Program-made: the position numbers and the translations under genes
DNA from: Phycisphaerae bacterium
GTDB lineage: Bacteria; Planctomycetota; Phycisphaerae; Sedimentisphaerales; Anaerobacaceae
Direction of reading: 5' to 3'
Assembly: GCA_030601845.1 (NCBI GenBank)
Contig: JAUWAY010000013.1
Location: forward strand, 1 to 58,546
Length of the DNA stretch: 58,546 nucleotides
The notes under the pieces: generated by a model
Told to the model about the DNA's origin: nothing
Seen by the model: only the letters and a program-made list of their open reading frames with translations
Databases searched by the model: none
In this document: positions 17,329-25,274 of the stretch, piece after piece
How the letters are laid out: each line of letters opens with the position of its first letter
How positions within the stretch are numbered: the stretch's first letter is position 1

Positions 17329-18447
17329 TTACTTTATAATCTTCCAAAACGGCAATTTTGGACAATTCTCCCGCAATTGTTGCACAGTTGTACAAATTCT
17401 TTTCATCCGATCAGTGCGCCCTTCCCATTTCTGGTCAAGAAATTGCCTTACTCTTTTATAAAATCCGTTCTTAGGCATAGAAATAACATATAAAAACATA
17501 CGTGTAGATACACGAATAAAAATACCTATTGGCTTTCCAGATGTTGGATAATCTAAGCCCGCCGCAGCCTCTAATTCAAAGCGATAATTTTGACTTACCA
17601 CAGATATACTAGGTCTTATCTCAATATCTGAAAATAACCCACTTCTTTTAACATTTCGTAACAAAATTCTTTGACTATTATCCCCTGGCTTAGCTCCAAA
17701 AAAATCAGTAAATGTATGCTTATCAAAATTTGCTTGCTTCCACCTATTTCCACTTCTTGGAATTTCAGCAACCAAAACTACGTTTGTGCTAGTAAAATCC
17801 CAAGCTTCAATATCTTCAGGCACTTCTCCCTCTTGCCATTTTGTTTCTTTAGCTTTGACTATTTTTTTTGCGAGTTTGACTTTTGGCTTCTTCTTATATC
17901 TATTTCTTAAATTATTTCTTGCCTTCTCCAATACAGATTCATCATCAATATCCCTCAAGTAATGTTCACTATGGGCAATCCAACCATTCCAATCATCTTC
18001 AATCTTTTTAATCTTACGTTTATCAACTTGAACAATACTAAATGCTTCCCAATTCCTTCGCAAACCACGTGCAGTAAGATTCCCTGATCCCACAATCAAG
18101 ATTCCACCTTGATTATTCTTAAACCAAGTAAACTTAGGATGAAATAGAGACCCTTTAACATCATGTAAAAAAGCAATTATTTCTAACCCACTATACGCTT
18201 CTCTCAAGTCTCGCAATCTTTTTAATGCATTCTCATTTGTTATTTCATCAATGCCAACTACTAACTTAAAAGTTCCAATATCAACAAAAGATCTAAATGC
18301 CTCATCTTCTAAAAGCAATTTTACCCCATCTTGTGATACAAAAGCATATGCTCCTCCGCCTCTTTGTGCTCCCAAACAAGCTTGAAGCAACGCTTCATGA
18401 AGAGAGTATGAATACGGAATTGTGGGATCTTGAAAATGAAAGTTCAT
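17329..18447 (-). CDS. PLD-family restriction endonuclease, BfiI-like
   Basis: 372 aa. The N-terminal half contains one phospholipase-D-type catalytic motif, with the H-x-K in LFHPKFTWF and the following GSGNLTARGLRRNWE. The order resembles BfiI, a metal-independent nuclease whose active site forms at a dimer interface. The C-terminal half (about residues 190-372) is without a PLD motif and may be the DNA-binding part; BfiI has a B3-like domain there and a similar total length (358 aa). It is the first gene of a minus-strand operon followed by two DNA methyltransferases, strongly suggesting a type II system with an asymmetric site. The AT-rich composition suggests acquisition by transfer. Confidence 0.82.
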   Translation of the reverse strand: MNFHFQDPTIPYSYSLHEALLQACLGAQRGGGAYAFVSQDGVKLLLEDEAFRSFVDIGTFKLVVGIDEITNENALKRLRDLREAYSGLEIIAFLHDVKGSLFHPKFTWFKNNQGGILIVGSGNLTARGLRRNWEAFSIVQVDKRKIKKIEDDWNGWIAHSEHYLRDIDDESVLEKARNNLRNRYKKKPKVKLAKKIVKAKETKWQEGEVPEDIEAWDFTSTNVVLVAEIPRSGNRWKQANFDKHTFTDFFGAKPGDNSQRILLRNVKRSGLFSDIEIRPSISVVSQNYRFELEAAAGLDYPTSGKPIGIFIRVSTRMFLYVISMPKNGFYKRVRQFLDQKWEGRTDRMKRICTTVQQLRENCPKLPFWKIIK

Positions 18448-18800
18448 TTGTTTATACCATATATATAATGGTCAACTAATAATTTTTAATGTTACTTCAT
18501 TGTTATCAATTTTTAAAACAAATTCAATAGCAATGAATAAGTACGCTCTACCCCGTGCGATAACGAAATTTATCCCAACAGGAGCGTCATTACGCCATTC
18601 CCTAAAATATCTCTTCGAACCAAACCTCCAAAAACTCAAAATTACCACCCCAGCTAACGAAAAGCAAGCAGATTTTGAGCGTAAAGATACGAAAATACGC
18701 AATACGAACTTCGAGTCTCGGACATTTTTCCGGATTTCACTCGACTTCAAACCTGTTTTATGGTATAATACCCATCTAAATATGATATTGTATATCATAT
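18448..18800. other. Intergenic AT-rich region upstream of the restriction operon
   Basis: No gene recognised. It presumably holds the restriction operon promoter on the minus strand. A palindrome with ATGATAT and ATATCAT arms lies at about 18782-18799, next to the start of the repeat element. An open frame on the minus strand (18472-18843) has no family features and crosses repeat sequence. Confidence 0.5.
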
Positions 18801-18801
18801 A

Positions 18802-19300
18802 GCGGAGAACCGCACGTCTTAGTATCAGCAGATACACGCCCATAAACCATTATTTGGCAAGCAAGGCAAAGTTTTGAATTTGGGTCATTTAGATTTTGAT
18901 ATTGTTTCCGCCGTTAGGCGTCCTGTGGAGAATTTCGTGCTTCGTATTTCGTATTTTTCGTATCGAGATACGCTTCACGCTTCACGAAATTGCCCTCTAC
19001 ATCTGTCGAGAACGCTCTACAAATCAGCTCTTTTTATGCAAAACAAACCCAATTTCCGAAAAGCCAAAATGAACGTAAACTCACTTATAACAAAGGATTA
19101 CAGAAAAAAAGATGATTTCGCAGTCCAAAAAAACAAACCCAATTCAAAGCCAATCAAAGCCAATACAAAGCCAATCAAAGCCAAAACAAACCCAAAACAA
19201 ACCCAATACAAACCCAATCAAACCCAATCTTGTCCGCCATCTTGTCCGTCGTAGCTTTAGCGAAGACGGAAGCCTTGGCGAAGGCGGATTCAAACGGCGC
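18802..19300 (+). repeat. Copy 1 of a ~0.5-kb intergenic repeat element with two 5' hairpins
   Basis: It starts with GCGGAGAACCGC (hairpin) followed by GTATCAGCAGATAC (second hairpin) and ACGCC. Near 19014-19054 it carries AAATCAGCTCTTTTTATG and GCAAAACAAACCCAATTT. It then has many AAACAAACCCAAT/AAAGCCAAT words and ends with GGCGGATTCAAACGGCGC at 19283-19300. A second copy in the opposite orientation lies at 40643-41122, with similar ends and a different middle. The open frame (QNKPNFRKAK..., rich in KPN/KPI) is a by-product of the repeats. Confidence 0.7.
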
Positions 19301-19368
19301 ACCTACTCATTGACAGGATTAAGCGGATTTATTACTATATCTTGTAAAATAATAGATAAATCCTTTGC

Positions 19369-19463
19369 GGAGGTGATTGGTGCCTGGTGGTGCTCCTGGT
19401 CTTCAAAACCAGTGCGGGGCCGAGAAAGTCCCGGGTGGGTTCGATTCCCATTCGCCTCCGCCA
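19369..19463 (+). tRNA. selC: tRNA-Sec, anticodon TCA
   Basis: 95 nt including encoded CCA. The acceptor GGAGGTGA (19369-19376) pairs with the end sequence TTCGCCTCC just before G-CCA. The anticodon arm is CTGGT-CTTCAAA-ACCAG with TCA at 19403-19405. A long variable arm (around GCGGGGCCGAGAAAGTCCCG) and a T arm GGG-TTCGATT-CCC follow. The length, extended acceptor, long variable arm and UCA anticodon together identify selenocysteine tRNA. A T-run follows directly. It lies about 1.5 kb upstream of a deiodinase-like selenoprotein gene. Confidence 0.95.
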
Positions 19464-19560
19464 TTTTTTCTCAGACAGGTAAAAAATTACCTTTTACTTG
19501 GCCGATATAAAAAGGGAAGCAAAAGATTAGCAAAACACTTTTTTATTAAGCACACTTTTC

Positions 19561-19809
19561 ATGCGAATAAGAAAAGGAAAAATCGTTCTCTTCTGCCTCT
19601 TATCTCTGTGCGGAGCGGCTCTGTTTATTTACGGTGTATGCTTACATTCTACAAACGTTTTGCCCCAGCAGGCCGACGATTCGACAATACTTGCAAAGTC
19701 GGAACCCGCACTTATTAAAGATGTTACCGTAGGCGGCGTAACGCGAGAGCAGTCAGGCAGGATTAGGCAAACATACACCGGAAAAGCTCCCGAAGCCTGC
19801 CCCACATGA
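19561..19809 (+). CDS. Small membrane-anchored protein preceding the NapH-like protein
   Basis: 82 aa. MRIRKGKIVLFCLLSLCGAA starts a single N-terminal membrane segment (to about residue 28), followed by a short periplasmic tail with VGGVTREQSGRIRQTY and ending EACPT. I do not recognise a named family. The conserved-looking VGGV...GRIRQTYTG...ACPT tail and the position 18 bases before the Fe-S protein suggest a small partner of that protein. The ribosome site is weak. The TGA at 19807-19809 is followed after two codons by another TGA and no hairpin, so I treat it as a true stop. Confidence 0.6.
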   Translation: MRIRKGKIVLFCLLSLCGAALFIYGVCLHSTNVLPQQADDSTILAKSEPALIKDVTVGGVTREQSGRIRQTYTGKAPEACPT

Positions 19810-19827
19810 GTGCAGTGAAAGAAGGTC

Positions 19828-20676
19828 ATGGTGGCCATGGCTAAAAAAGCTAAATTAAGTGATTTTGCTTCAAGGCTGGTTCGCTGGAGGATGTGGGTAC
19901 AATCAGCCTTTCTTCTGGTTTGGCTCGATCCACTGGGGCTGCGTTTGCACGGTATGTGCGGGCCCGTTTTTCATTGTTACTCCTGCCCTCTGGCCACCTT
20001 TGCCTGCCCTATTGGCGTCCTGGCCAACTTCAGCACGCTGCACGTTTTTCCTTTCATTGCTGTTGGTATGCTCATTGTCGTAGCAGCAGTATTCGGCAGT
20101 TTTGTTTGCGGTTGGGCCTGCCCCTTCGGTTTTCTCCAGGACCTGGTCGCCAAGGTTCCAACTCGCAAGTTTAGCCTGCCTAAGTGGACGGGGAATTTGC
20201 GCTATGTGGTGCTGGTAGTGACGGTCCTTGCCATTCCATACTTTTTTGGCGAGGAGCATCCGCTCTTTATATGCCGAATCTGTCCAGCGGGAGCTTTGGA
20301 GGCAGCTTTGCCCAACGTCGCCGGCCAGGCCATCGCCGGAAAATCTATCGTCTGGCCGGGCGCTTTGAAGATGACTATCCTGATTTTAATCGTCGCCGCG
20401 ATGTTTCTCAAATGCAGACCATGGTGCACACTTTTGTGTCCTCTGGGTGCAATCTTCGGCCTTTTCAATCGCATCTCGGCCTTTTTTCTACGGCTTGACC
20501 CAGAGAAATGCACTAACTGCGAGCAGTGTCATCAATTGTGCGAATACGGCATAGAGCCGGAAAAGAACCCTAACGACTCACGGTGCATCCGCTGCCTCGA
20601 ATGTACCCGCTGTGGTCCCGAAGCTCTCACCCTCGGCAGCATATTCGAACAGCAGCAGGAGACAACCGACTCTTAA
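19828..20676 (+). CDS. NapH/CcoG-like membrane 4Fe-4S electron-transfer protein
   Basis: 282 aa from ATG 19828; ATG 19837 has better spacing to GAAGG and is an alternative. About four to five membrane segments carry cytoplasmic C-x3-C-P loops: CYSCPLATFACP, CGWACPFGFLQD, CRICPAGALE and CTLLCPLGAIFG. The C-terminus has two clostridial-ferredoxin motifs, CTNCEQCHQLCEYGI and CIRCLECTRCGPEAL, binding two [4Fe-4S] clusters. Relatives (NapH, NosR C-terminus, CcoG) move electrons from quinol or cytoplasmic donors to periplasmic partners. The next gene is a periplasmic six-haem selenoprotein, a plausible electron acceptor (inference from adjacency). Confidence 0.85.
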   Translation: MVAMAKKAKLSDFASRLVRWRMWVQSAFLLVWLDPLGLRLHGMCGPVFHCYSCPLATFACPIGVLANFSTLHVFPFIAVGMLIVVAAVFGSFVCGWACPFGFLQDLVAKVPTRKFSLPKWTGNLRYVVLVVTVLAIPYFFGEEHPLFICRICPAGALEAALPNVAGQAIAGKSIVWPGALKMTILILIVAAMFLKCRPWCTLLCPLGAIFGLFNRISAFFLRLDPEKCTNCEQCHQLCEYGIEPEKNPNDSRCIRCLECTRCGPEALTLGSIFEQQQETTDS

Positions 20677-20874
20677 ATGAAGCATATCTCCCAATATATT
20701 AAAAAAAATCGCAATAAAAGCACTTGATTTAGCGTTTGAAAGCTGGACAAAATAAAGAAAATCCGGTAAAATAGAAATTGTTTAGAGCCTATCCGCCAAT
20801 TGTCGAGGACGTGATTAATCTATTGCAACCAGTGTCAGTGAACAAATAAGCTTATCTGCTATAAGGAGTTAACA

Positions 20875-22623
20875 ATGAGACAAAACCGCAGGACAGTTGC
20901 CCGAAACGCCTTCTGGCTGGTAAGCATCCTTTGCATTGCGGCCGTGGTGGCGTTCCTGTCCCGGCCGGCAATGACAGCAGAGTATACCAGAGGCCAAACA
21001 CAAATAAGACAAACTCGACCATCCGGCAACCCTCTAATTAAGATAGGAGAGTTTCCTCCCGACTTCGAGCTGCCCAGACTAACCTTCAAGACCGATGACG
21101 CGGGAAAACCTATCGGAATAATAAACGAAAAGGACACCATCAGATTATCCTCCTTCCGGGGCAAAAGACCCGTCTGCCTGATTATGTCGAGCTACACCTG
21201 ACCCCCCTTTACGTCCCGTGCAGCGGACATTGAAAATTTGTACGTGTCGTACAAAGACCATATCGAATTCTTAATTGTTTACATCCGTGAAGCCCATCCC
21301 AACAAGTTAAGAGAGGGCAATGAAACGGGCATCGTAGGCAGACCGAAAACCTTCAAAGAGCGGGTTATCCTGGCGACTGAATGTGTCCTTAAATATAAAT
21401 TTACCATACCAATGGTTATCGACGGTATGGACGGCAAGGTCAATGGGGACTATCAGGCCGCTCCGGTCCGCGTCACCGTCACCGATATTGACGGCAAGGT
21501 GGCCTTTTACGGTGGCAAGGGGCCATTTGATTTCAAACTTCCACCTGTGGAAAAAGTGCTGAAGAAGCTCGTCGCTAATGGCGGCCGTATGCCGCCGCCA
21601 CCCGTACCACAATGGAGCCGGCCGGTCAACGGCCTGCGCTGCGGACTCAGCTTTGACCCCGAAAAGCTGACCGTCGGCGAAGAAGTCACCGTCCAGTTGA
21701 AATTCGAAAATACCACAGGCAAGCCCATTAACTTCTATTACCAACGCACCGACACCGGCAAACACCTCGCCATCAATAATAGCAAGGGACAAACCTTAAA
21801 GATAGAAGCCCCCGGCACAACCGGCCGGTCTGGTATACGTGGACGGTCCCGTACGGGACGGCGCGGCAGCCCAATCCAGACAATCGCACCTGGACAGGTT
21901 TTTGAAACTGAAATCGAAGGTAAAATAGTTGCCGCTTCCGACGAGGCGGCATTTGCCGTCGGCCGGTTCAACGCCGTCTACAACCTCGAAGTGAACGACA
22001 GGACGCTCGCTCAAATCCAACCTGCTCCCACGCAACCGGTCTGGACCGGAAAGCTCAGTTCCGGTATGTGCACCCTCAATATAGCCTTGCCACGCCAGGC
22101 GGGATGTGTTGATTGCCACGGCGACGGAGATTATCACCACAAGCAGGACCAGAACTGTCAGAACTGCCACGTAGGAGAAGTCGATAGTGATAACTTCGAC
22201 GTCAAGACCGAAGCATGTGCACAATGCCATCCCCGCAGTGATGTCTATGGTCGCCGGCAAATCCTTGGCCCGGGTGGAGAATTTGACGGGGCCTCCAGGC
22301 ACATTTCCGGCACGATCGAGGACAAAGACTGCCTGTTATGCCATGACGACAGCCAACATCGCAGTGGTGTCGTAAGTTTTATCGACCCGGATTCCGGCGG
22401 AACCAGGCCGTGGACAGGCACACGCATGGAGTTCTGTCTGACCTGTCATGATGGTGACCCGCCGGCTAACGTATCTTTCCCAGCCAAATTCGCCGGCTCC
22501 GGCTATGATAAATCGAAGTTCCTGGGCTCAATACCTGCGCTGGGCGCAAAAAGTTGTAGCGATTGCCACAACTCCCATGGTTCACCATACCCATCACTAT
22601 TAAAGAATATACATCATCGCTGA
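20875..22623 (+). CDS. Deiodinase-like selenoprotein fused to a six-haem cytochrome c domain (Sec at codon 109)
   Basis: 582 aa, AAGGAG at 20863-20868. TGA at 21199-21201 is in frame; read as Sec it gives IMSSYTUPPFTS followed by IEFLIVYIREAHPNK. This is the hallmark of iodothyronine-deiodinase-like thioredoxin-fold proteins (SCTUPPF and a VIYIxEAH strand). Residues 1-36 form a signal anchor; 50-240 the deiodinase/thioredoxin fold with GEFPPDFELPRL and RLSSFRGKRPVCLIM; 250-400 a beta-rich linker domain. The six CXXCH haem sites start at C411, C428, C448, C486, C521 and C561. A hairpin 17 nt after the TGA can serve as SECIS. The true stop is TGA at 22621-22623. Probably a periplasmic redox enzyme fed by haems; substrate unknown, and deiodination is not implied. 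Confidence 0.9.
21213..21228 (+). promoter_or_regulatory. Candidate SECIS hairpin of the deiodinase-like gene
   Basis: GTCC (21213-21216) pairs with GGAC (21225-21228). After one bulged C, G21218 pairs with C21224 and closes the loop TGCAG (21219-21223). The loop begins 17 nt after the TGA with G as its second base, within the range for bacterial SECIS elements. There is no second copy in the window to test covariation. Confidence 0.6.
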
Positions 22624-22716
22624 CAAGGATGAACGGAGCGAAGATGACCAGGATTGCGCCTCCTGCTTGTGCTTGGTTTGAAATTCAAAATGGTTATGAT
22701 ATTGCAGGGATAAGCC

Positions 22717-25209
22717 CTACTTTTGAGTGACTGCATTTATGTTTTCATCAAGTTCAGCAGGGCCAAACCCATTTGCCGTGATGACTTTCTGTCTGTTCGT
22801 GAGAATCAGCCAAGGAAGACCTTGCACACCCCAGGTGAAGCGGGTTTTCTCCTCGTCGCCTTCAACCATCCCGACCGGGAAGGGTATGTTGTATTTCTTA
22901 ACCCATTCATTTAATGCGTTTTCATCAACCTTCAAGGCCTGCACAGCCGCAACAATCACTCCTTTTGCTGCCAGTTCCTCCGCTCTTTTCGCCAGCTCTG
23001 TTATGCAGTGTCTTGACGGCCGCTGCTGCATATCCCAGAAGCAGAGCAAAATCATTCTATCATCGGCTTCAGCGGCTGATAGGTCAATTTTTAAGTCTTC
23101 CAATTCAGGCAATGGCTTGCCCACCAGCGAAGGCGGCTGCTTCAGCACATAGCGGGAAGCTGTTGGCCTTTCACCGACCACAATCTTTACATCTTTCGCC
23201 CCACCCTCGGTTTCGACATTTCCATACAAACGTTGCATGCCGCTAACATTGGTACTGACTCGAATCCTTCCGGCGCAAATTTTCTCAATCGTGAATTTGC
23301 CTTCGGCATCGGTTTGTATATTATGGCGATCCGGCTGGCCTTCACCATAGGCAGATATCCTGGCGCCGGCCACCGGCTTATCATTTGCGTCCACTACTAT
23401 ACCAGAGACCGAAAGGTTTGCTACCGCCAGTGTTAGCTGTCCCACATCAAGGCGATTATCCACCGCATCATCAGCTAAAGCTTCTACCTGCTTTTTGCCA
23501 TATCCTTCAGCACTCACTGTCACGTTGTATTTATGTTCAATCGGGATGGCCTTTACTTCAAAGTTCCCCTCGGCATCGGTTACCGCTCTGCCCTTCTGCC
23601 AGTCTGTGATCGGCGAGCCCCAGCTGGATACCCGCATCATAACATTGATTTTGGCCCCGGTAATTCCTTTGCCATTCGGATCGACAACCCTGCCGGTGAA
23701 TACAACTCCAGGAACCAGCTTAATATCTAATGTTTTGGTATCCTCTTCGATTTCCACGGCTGCGGCCAGGTTACGCTCCGGATGCCGCACCACCAGGTAA
23801 TATACCGTCTCCATCTCCTGCGGCCCGCCCCACATCCTAGGGTCCCAGCTAACCTCGAACTTGCCTTCGGCATTCGTTTTTACCTCCGAACGAGAGCCCA
23901 TAGGACATATCTTAATGTTGGCCCCTTCCACAGGTTTGCCGGCTTCATCCCGTACCACGCCTGCTACTTTCGGCGGGCTTGTTAGTTGTATATCTAAACG
24001 AGCGGTCTTATGCTCCTCAATTGTGACCGCTTCTTCTTGTCGAGTTCTGGAATACCCTTCTTTGTAAACCCCGCTAATCTTATATTCGCCCGGTGCCAGG
24101 CGAACCCGGGCAACTCCATCTTTGTCGGTACTGGCGTAAAACCCTTGAACACTGTCCTCATCACGAATGCTCACACTTGCTTTTTCGACAGGTTTTTTAC
24201 TTACGGCCTCTGTAACCACAACCTCTAATAGTCCGCCCTTGCTCACTTCTACTTTCGCACCGCTTTTGGTCTTGCCCGTCTCTGTAACCACTTCCACCGG
24301 CTCGGCTACCCAATCTGCCAGTTTCTCTCTCACTGGCACAAGATTAAGCGTGTAACTGCCAGCAGCAAGAGCGTCGATGCTGAACGTTCCATCCTCTTTT
24401 GATACAATTGGCTCTTGTCCAAAATTAGGCCTATTCCGTTCCTGCGTCACCATTAGCCGTACATCAGCAACCGGCTTGACGGTCCCCTTTTCCACAACGA
24501 CTCCTTCGATTTTCGCCTCGACTGGCTGAACCAGCTTTATATCCGTCTGCCCTGCGGCAAACTGTAGCCCTTCACCGCTGTAGCTAGGCGGCTCAAACGT
24601 GCTGACCGTAGCCCTGCCCGCTTTCTTGACCAGAAACTCCGCCGTGGCGTCAGCAGGCAAATTAGTGAAAGCGAATTTACCTGCCGTGTCCGTCTTGACC
24701 GAAAGAAATTTTGGCGCCACCTGGCCGGTCAGGTATCGCCGGCCCTCTCCTTCGCCAGCTACCAGCAAACAGATCCCTACTTCCGCTTCCACAATGGGCT
24801 TGTCACTCTCATCCACCACGACTCCTGTCAATTCTTCCGCCTCGCCCAGCTTTATTTCAAACTCCTCCTCCGCCCGCATCCTCCAATTAGCCCAACCTAT
24901 GGCCAAACCTTGCTTTTCTGCCAATATGATACCATATCGATACCCGTTGGTGTCGGCGATTATGCTGAAAGAAAATGCACCATCGGCCTTGGTCGTCACC
25001 TCTTCTTCTACTAACCTCGTATCGTATGAATAAGCCATCGCACCATATACTGACCCGTAGAATTTGACTTTCACCCCGGCGATTGGCTCACCCTGGGTGT
25101 TAACGACCTTACCGGTGCAGCTTACTTTCTTGGTTTCTTGGGCGGTTGAGTGATTGACAAAACCGGCCAAAAGCATCAAACACAAAACTGCCATCCAATC
25201 CTTGCGCAT
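22717..25209 (-). CDS. Secreted modular protein: carboxypeptidase-regulatory-like repeats plus degenerate thioredoxin-like domain
   Basis: 830 aa, AAGGAG before ATG 25209, with signal peptide MRKDWMAVLCLMLLAGF...STAQ. Roughly seven CarboxypepD_reg-like beta-sandwich repeats follow, recognisable by GxVVDxxGKPVxGAxV and TDAEGKF signatures (e.g. CTGKVVNTQGEPIAGVKV, GVVRDEAGKPVEGANIK, GIVVDANDKPVAGARIS). The last ~110 residues form a TlpA/thioredoxin-like fold (ILLCFWDMQQRPSRHC, GVIVAAVQAL, WGVQGLPWLILTN). The usual W-C-x-x-C site is replaced and only one cysteine remains, so classical disulfide chemistry is unlikely. The gene is 65 bases downstream of selenoprotein B on the same strand and probably shares its transcript, implying a common surface function. 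Confidence 0.85.
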   Translation of the reverse strand: MRKDWMAVLCLMLLAGFVNHSTAQETKKVSCTGKVVNTQGEPIAGVKVKFYGSVYGAMAYSYDTRLVEEEVTTKADGAFSFSIIADTNGYRYGIILAEKQGLAIGWANWRMRAEEEFEIKLGEAEELTGVVVDESDKPIVEAEVGICLLVAGEGEGRRYLTGQVAPKFLSVKTDTAGKFAFTNLPADATAEFLVKKAGRATVSTFEPPSYSGEGLQFAAGQTDIKLVQPVEAKIEGVVVEKGTVKPVADVRLMVTQERNRPNFGQEPIVSKEDGTFSIDALAAGSYTLNLVPVREKLADWVAEPVEVVTETGKTKSGAKVEVSKGGLLEVVVTEAVSKKPVEKASVSIRDEDSVQGFYASTDKDGVARVRLAPGEYKISGVYKEGYSRTRQEEAVTIEEHKTARLDIQLTSPPKVAGVVRDEAGKPVEGANIKICPMGSRSEVKTNAEGKFEVSWDPRMWGGPQEMETVYYLVVRHPERNLAAAVEIEEDTKTLDIKLVPGVVFTGRVVDPNGKGITGAKINVMMRVSSWGSPITDWQKGRAVTDAEGNFEVKAIPIEHKYNVTVSAEGYGKKQVEALADDAVDNRLDVGQLTLAVANLSVSGIVVDANDKPVAGARISAYGEGQPDRHNIQTDAEGKFTIEKICAGRIRVSTNVSGMQRLYGNVETEGGAKDVKIVVGERPTASRYVLKQPPSLVGKPLPELEDLKIDLSAAEADDRMILLCFWDMQQRPSRHCITELAKRAEELAAKGVIVAAVQALKVDENALNEWVKKYNIPFPVGMVEGDEEKTRFTWGVQGLPWLILTNRQKVITANGFGPAELDENINAVTQK

Positions 25210-25274
25210 AATAATTCTCCTTGACGGCTGTTACCGCCTATCAAGTTTTAACCACGAATTTTCACGAACTTAAG

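Noticed and set aside
18472-18843. Minus-strand open frame of 123 codons
   Set aside because: It crosses the start of the repeat element, has no family features and no ribosome site.
19110-19250. CRISPR array in the short repeated words
   Set aside because: Words are irregular, lack fixed-length spacers, and no cas genes are near.
18874-19510. Plus-strand frames rich in KPN/KPI/QTQ
   Set aside because: Encoded by the AAACAAACCCAAT repeat array; the second overlaps tRNA-Sec.
19807-19809. TGA of the small membrane protein as a C-terminal Sec (CPTU)
   Set aside because: Only two codons follow before another TGA, and no hairpin lies downstream.
21238-22623. Separate cytochrome gene starting at 21238
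   Set aside because: No ribosome site or signal peptide. The frame is exactly in phase with 20875-21198, and the deiodinase fold spans the TGA.
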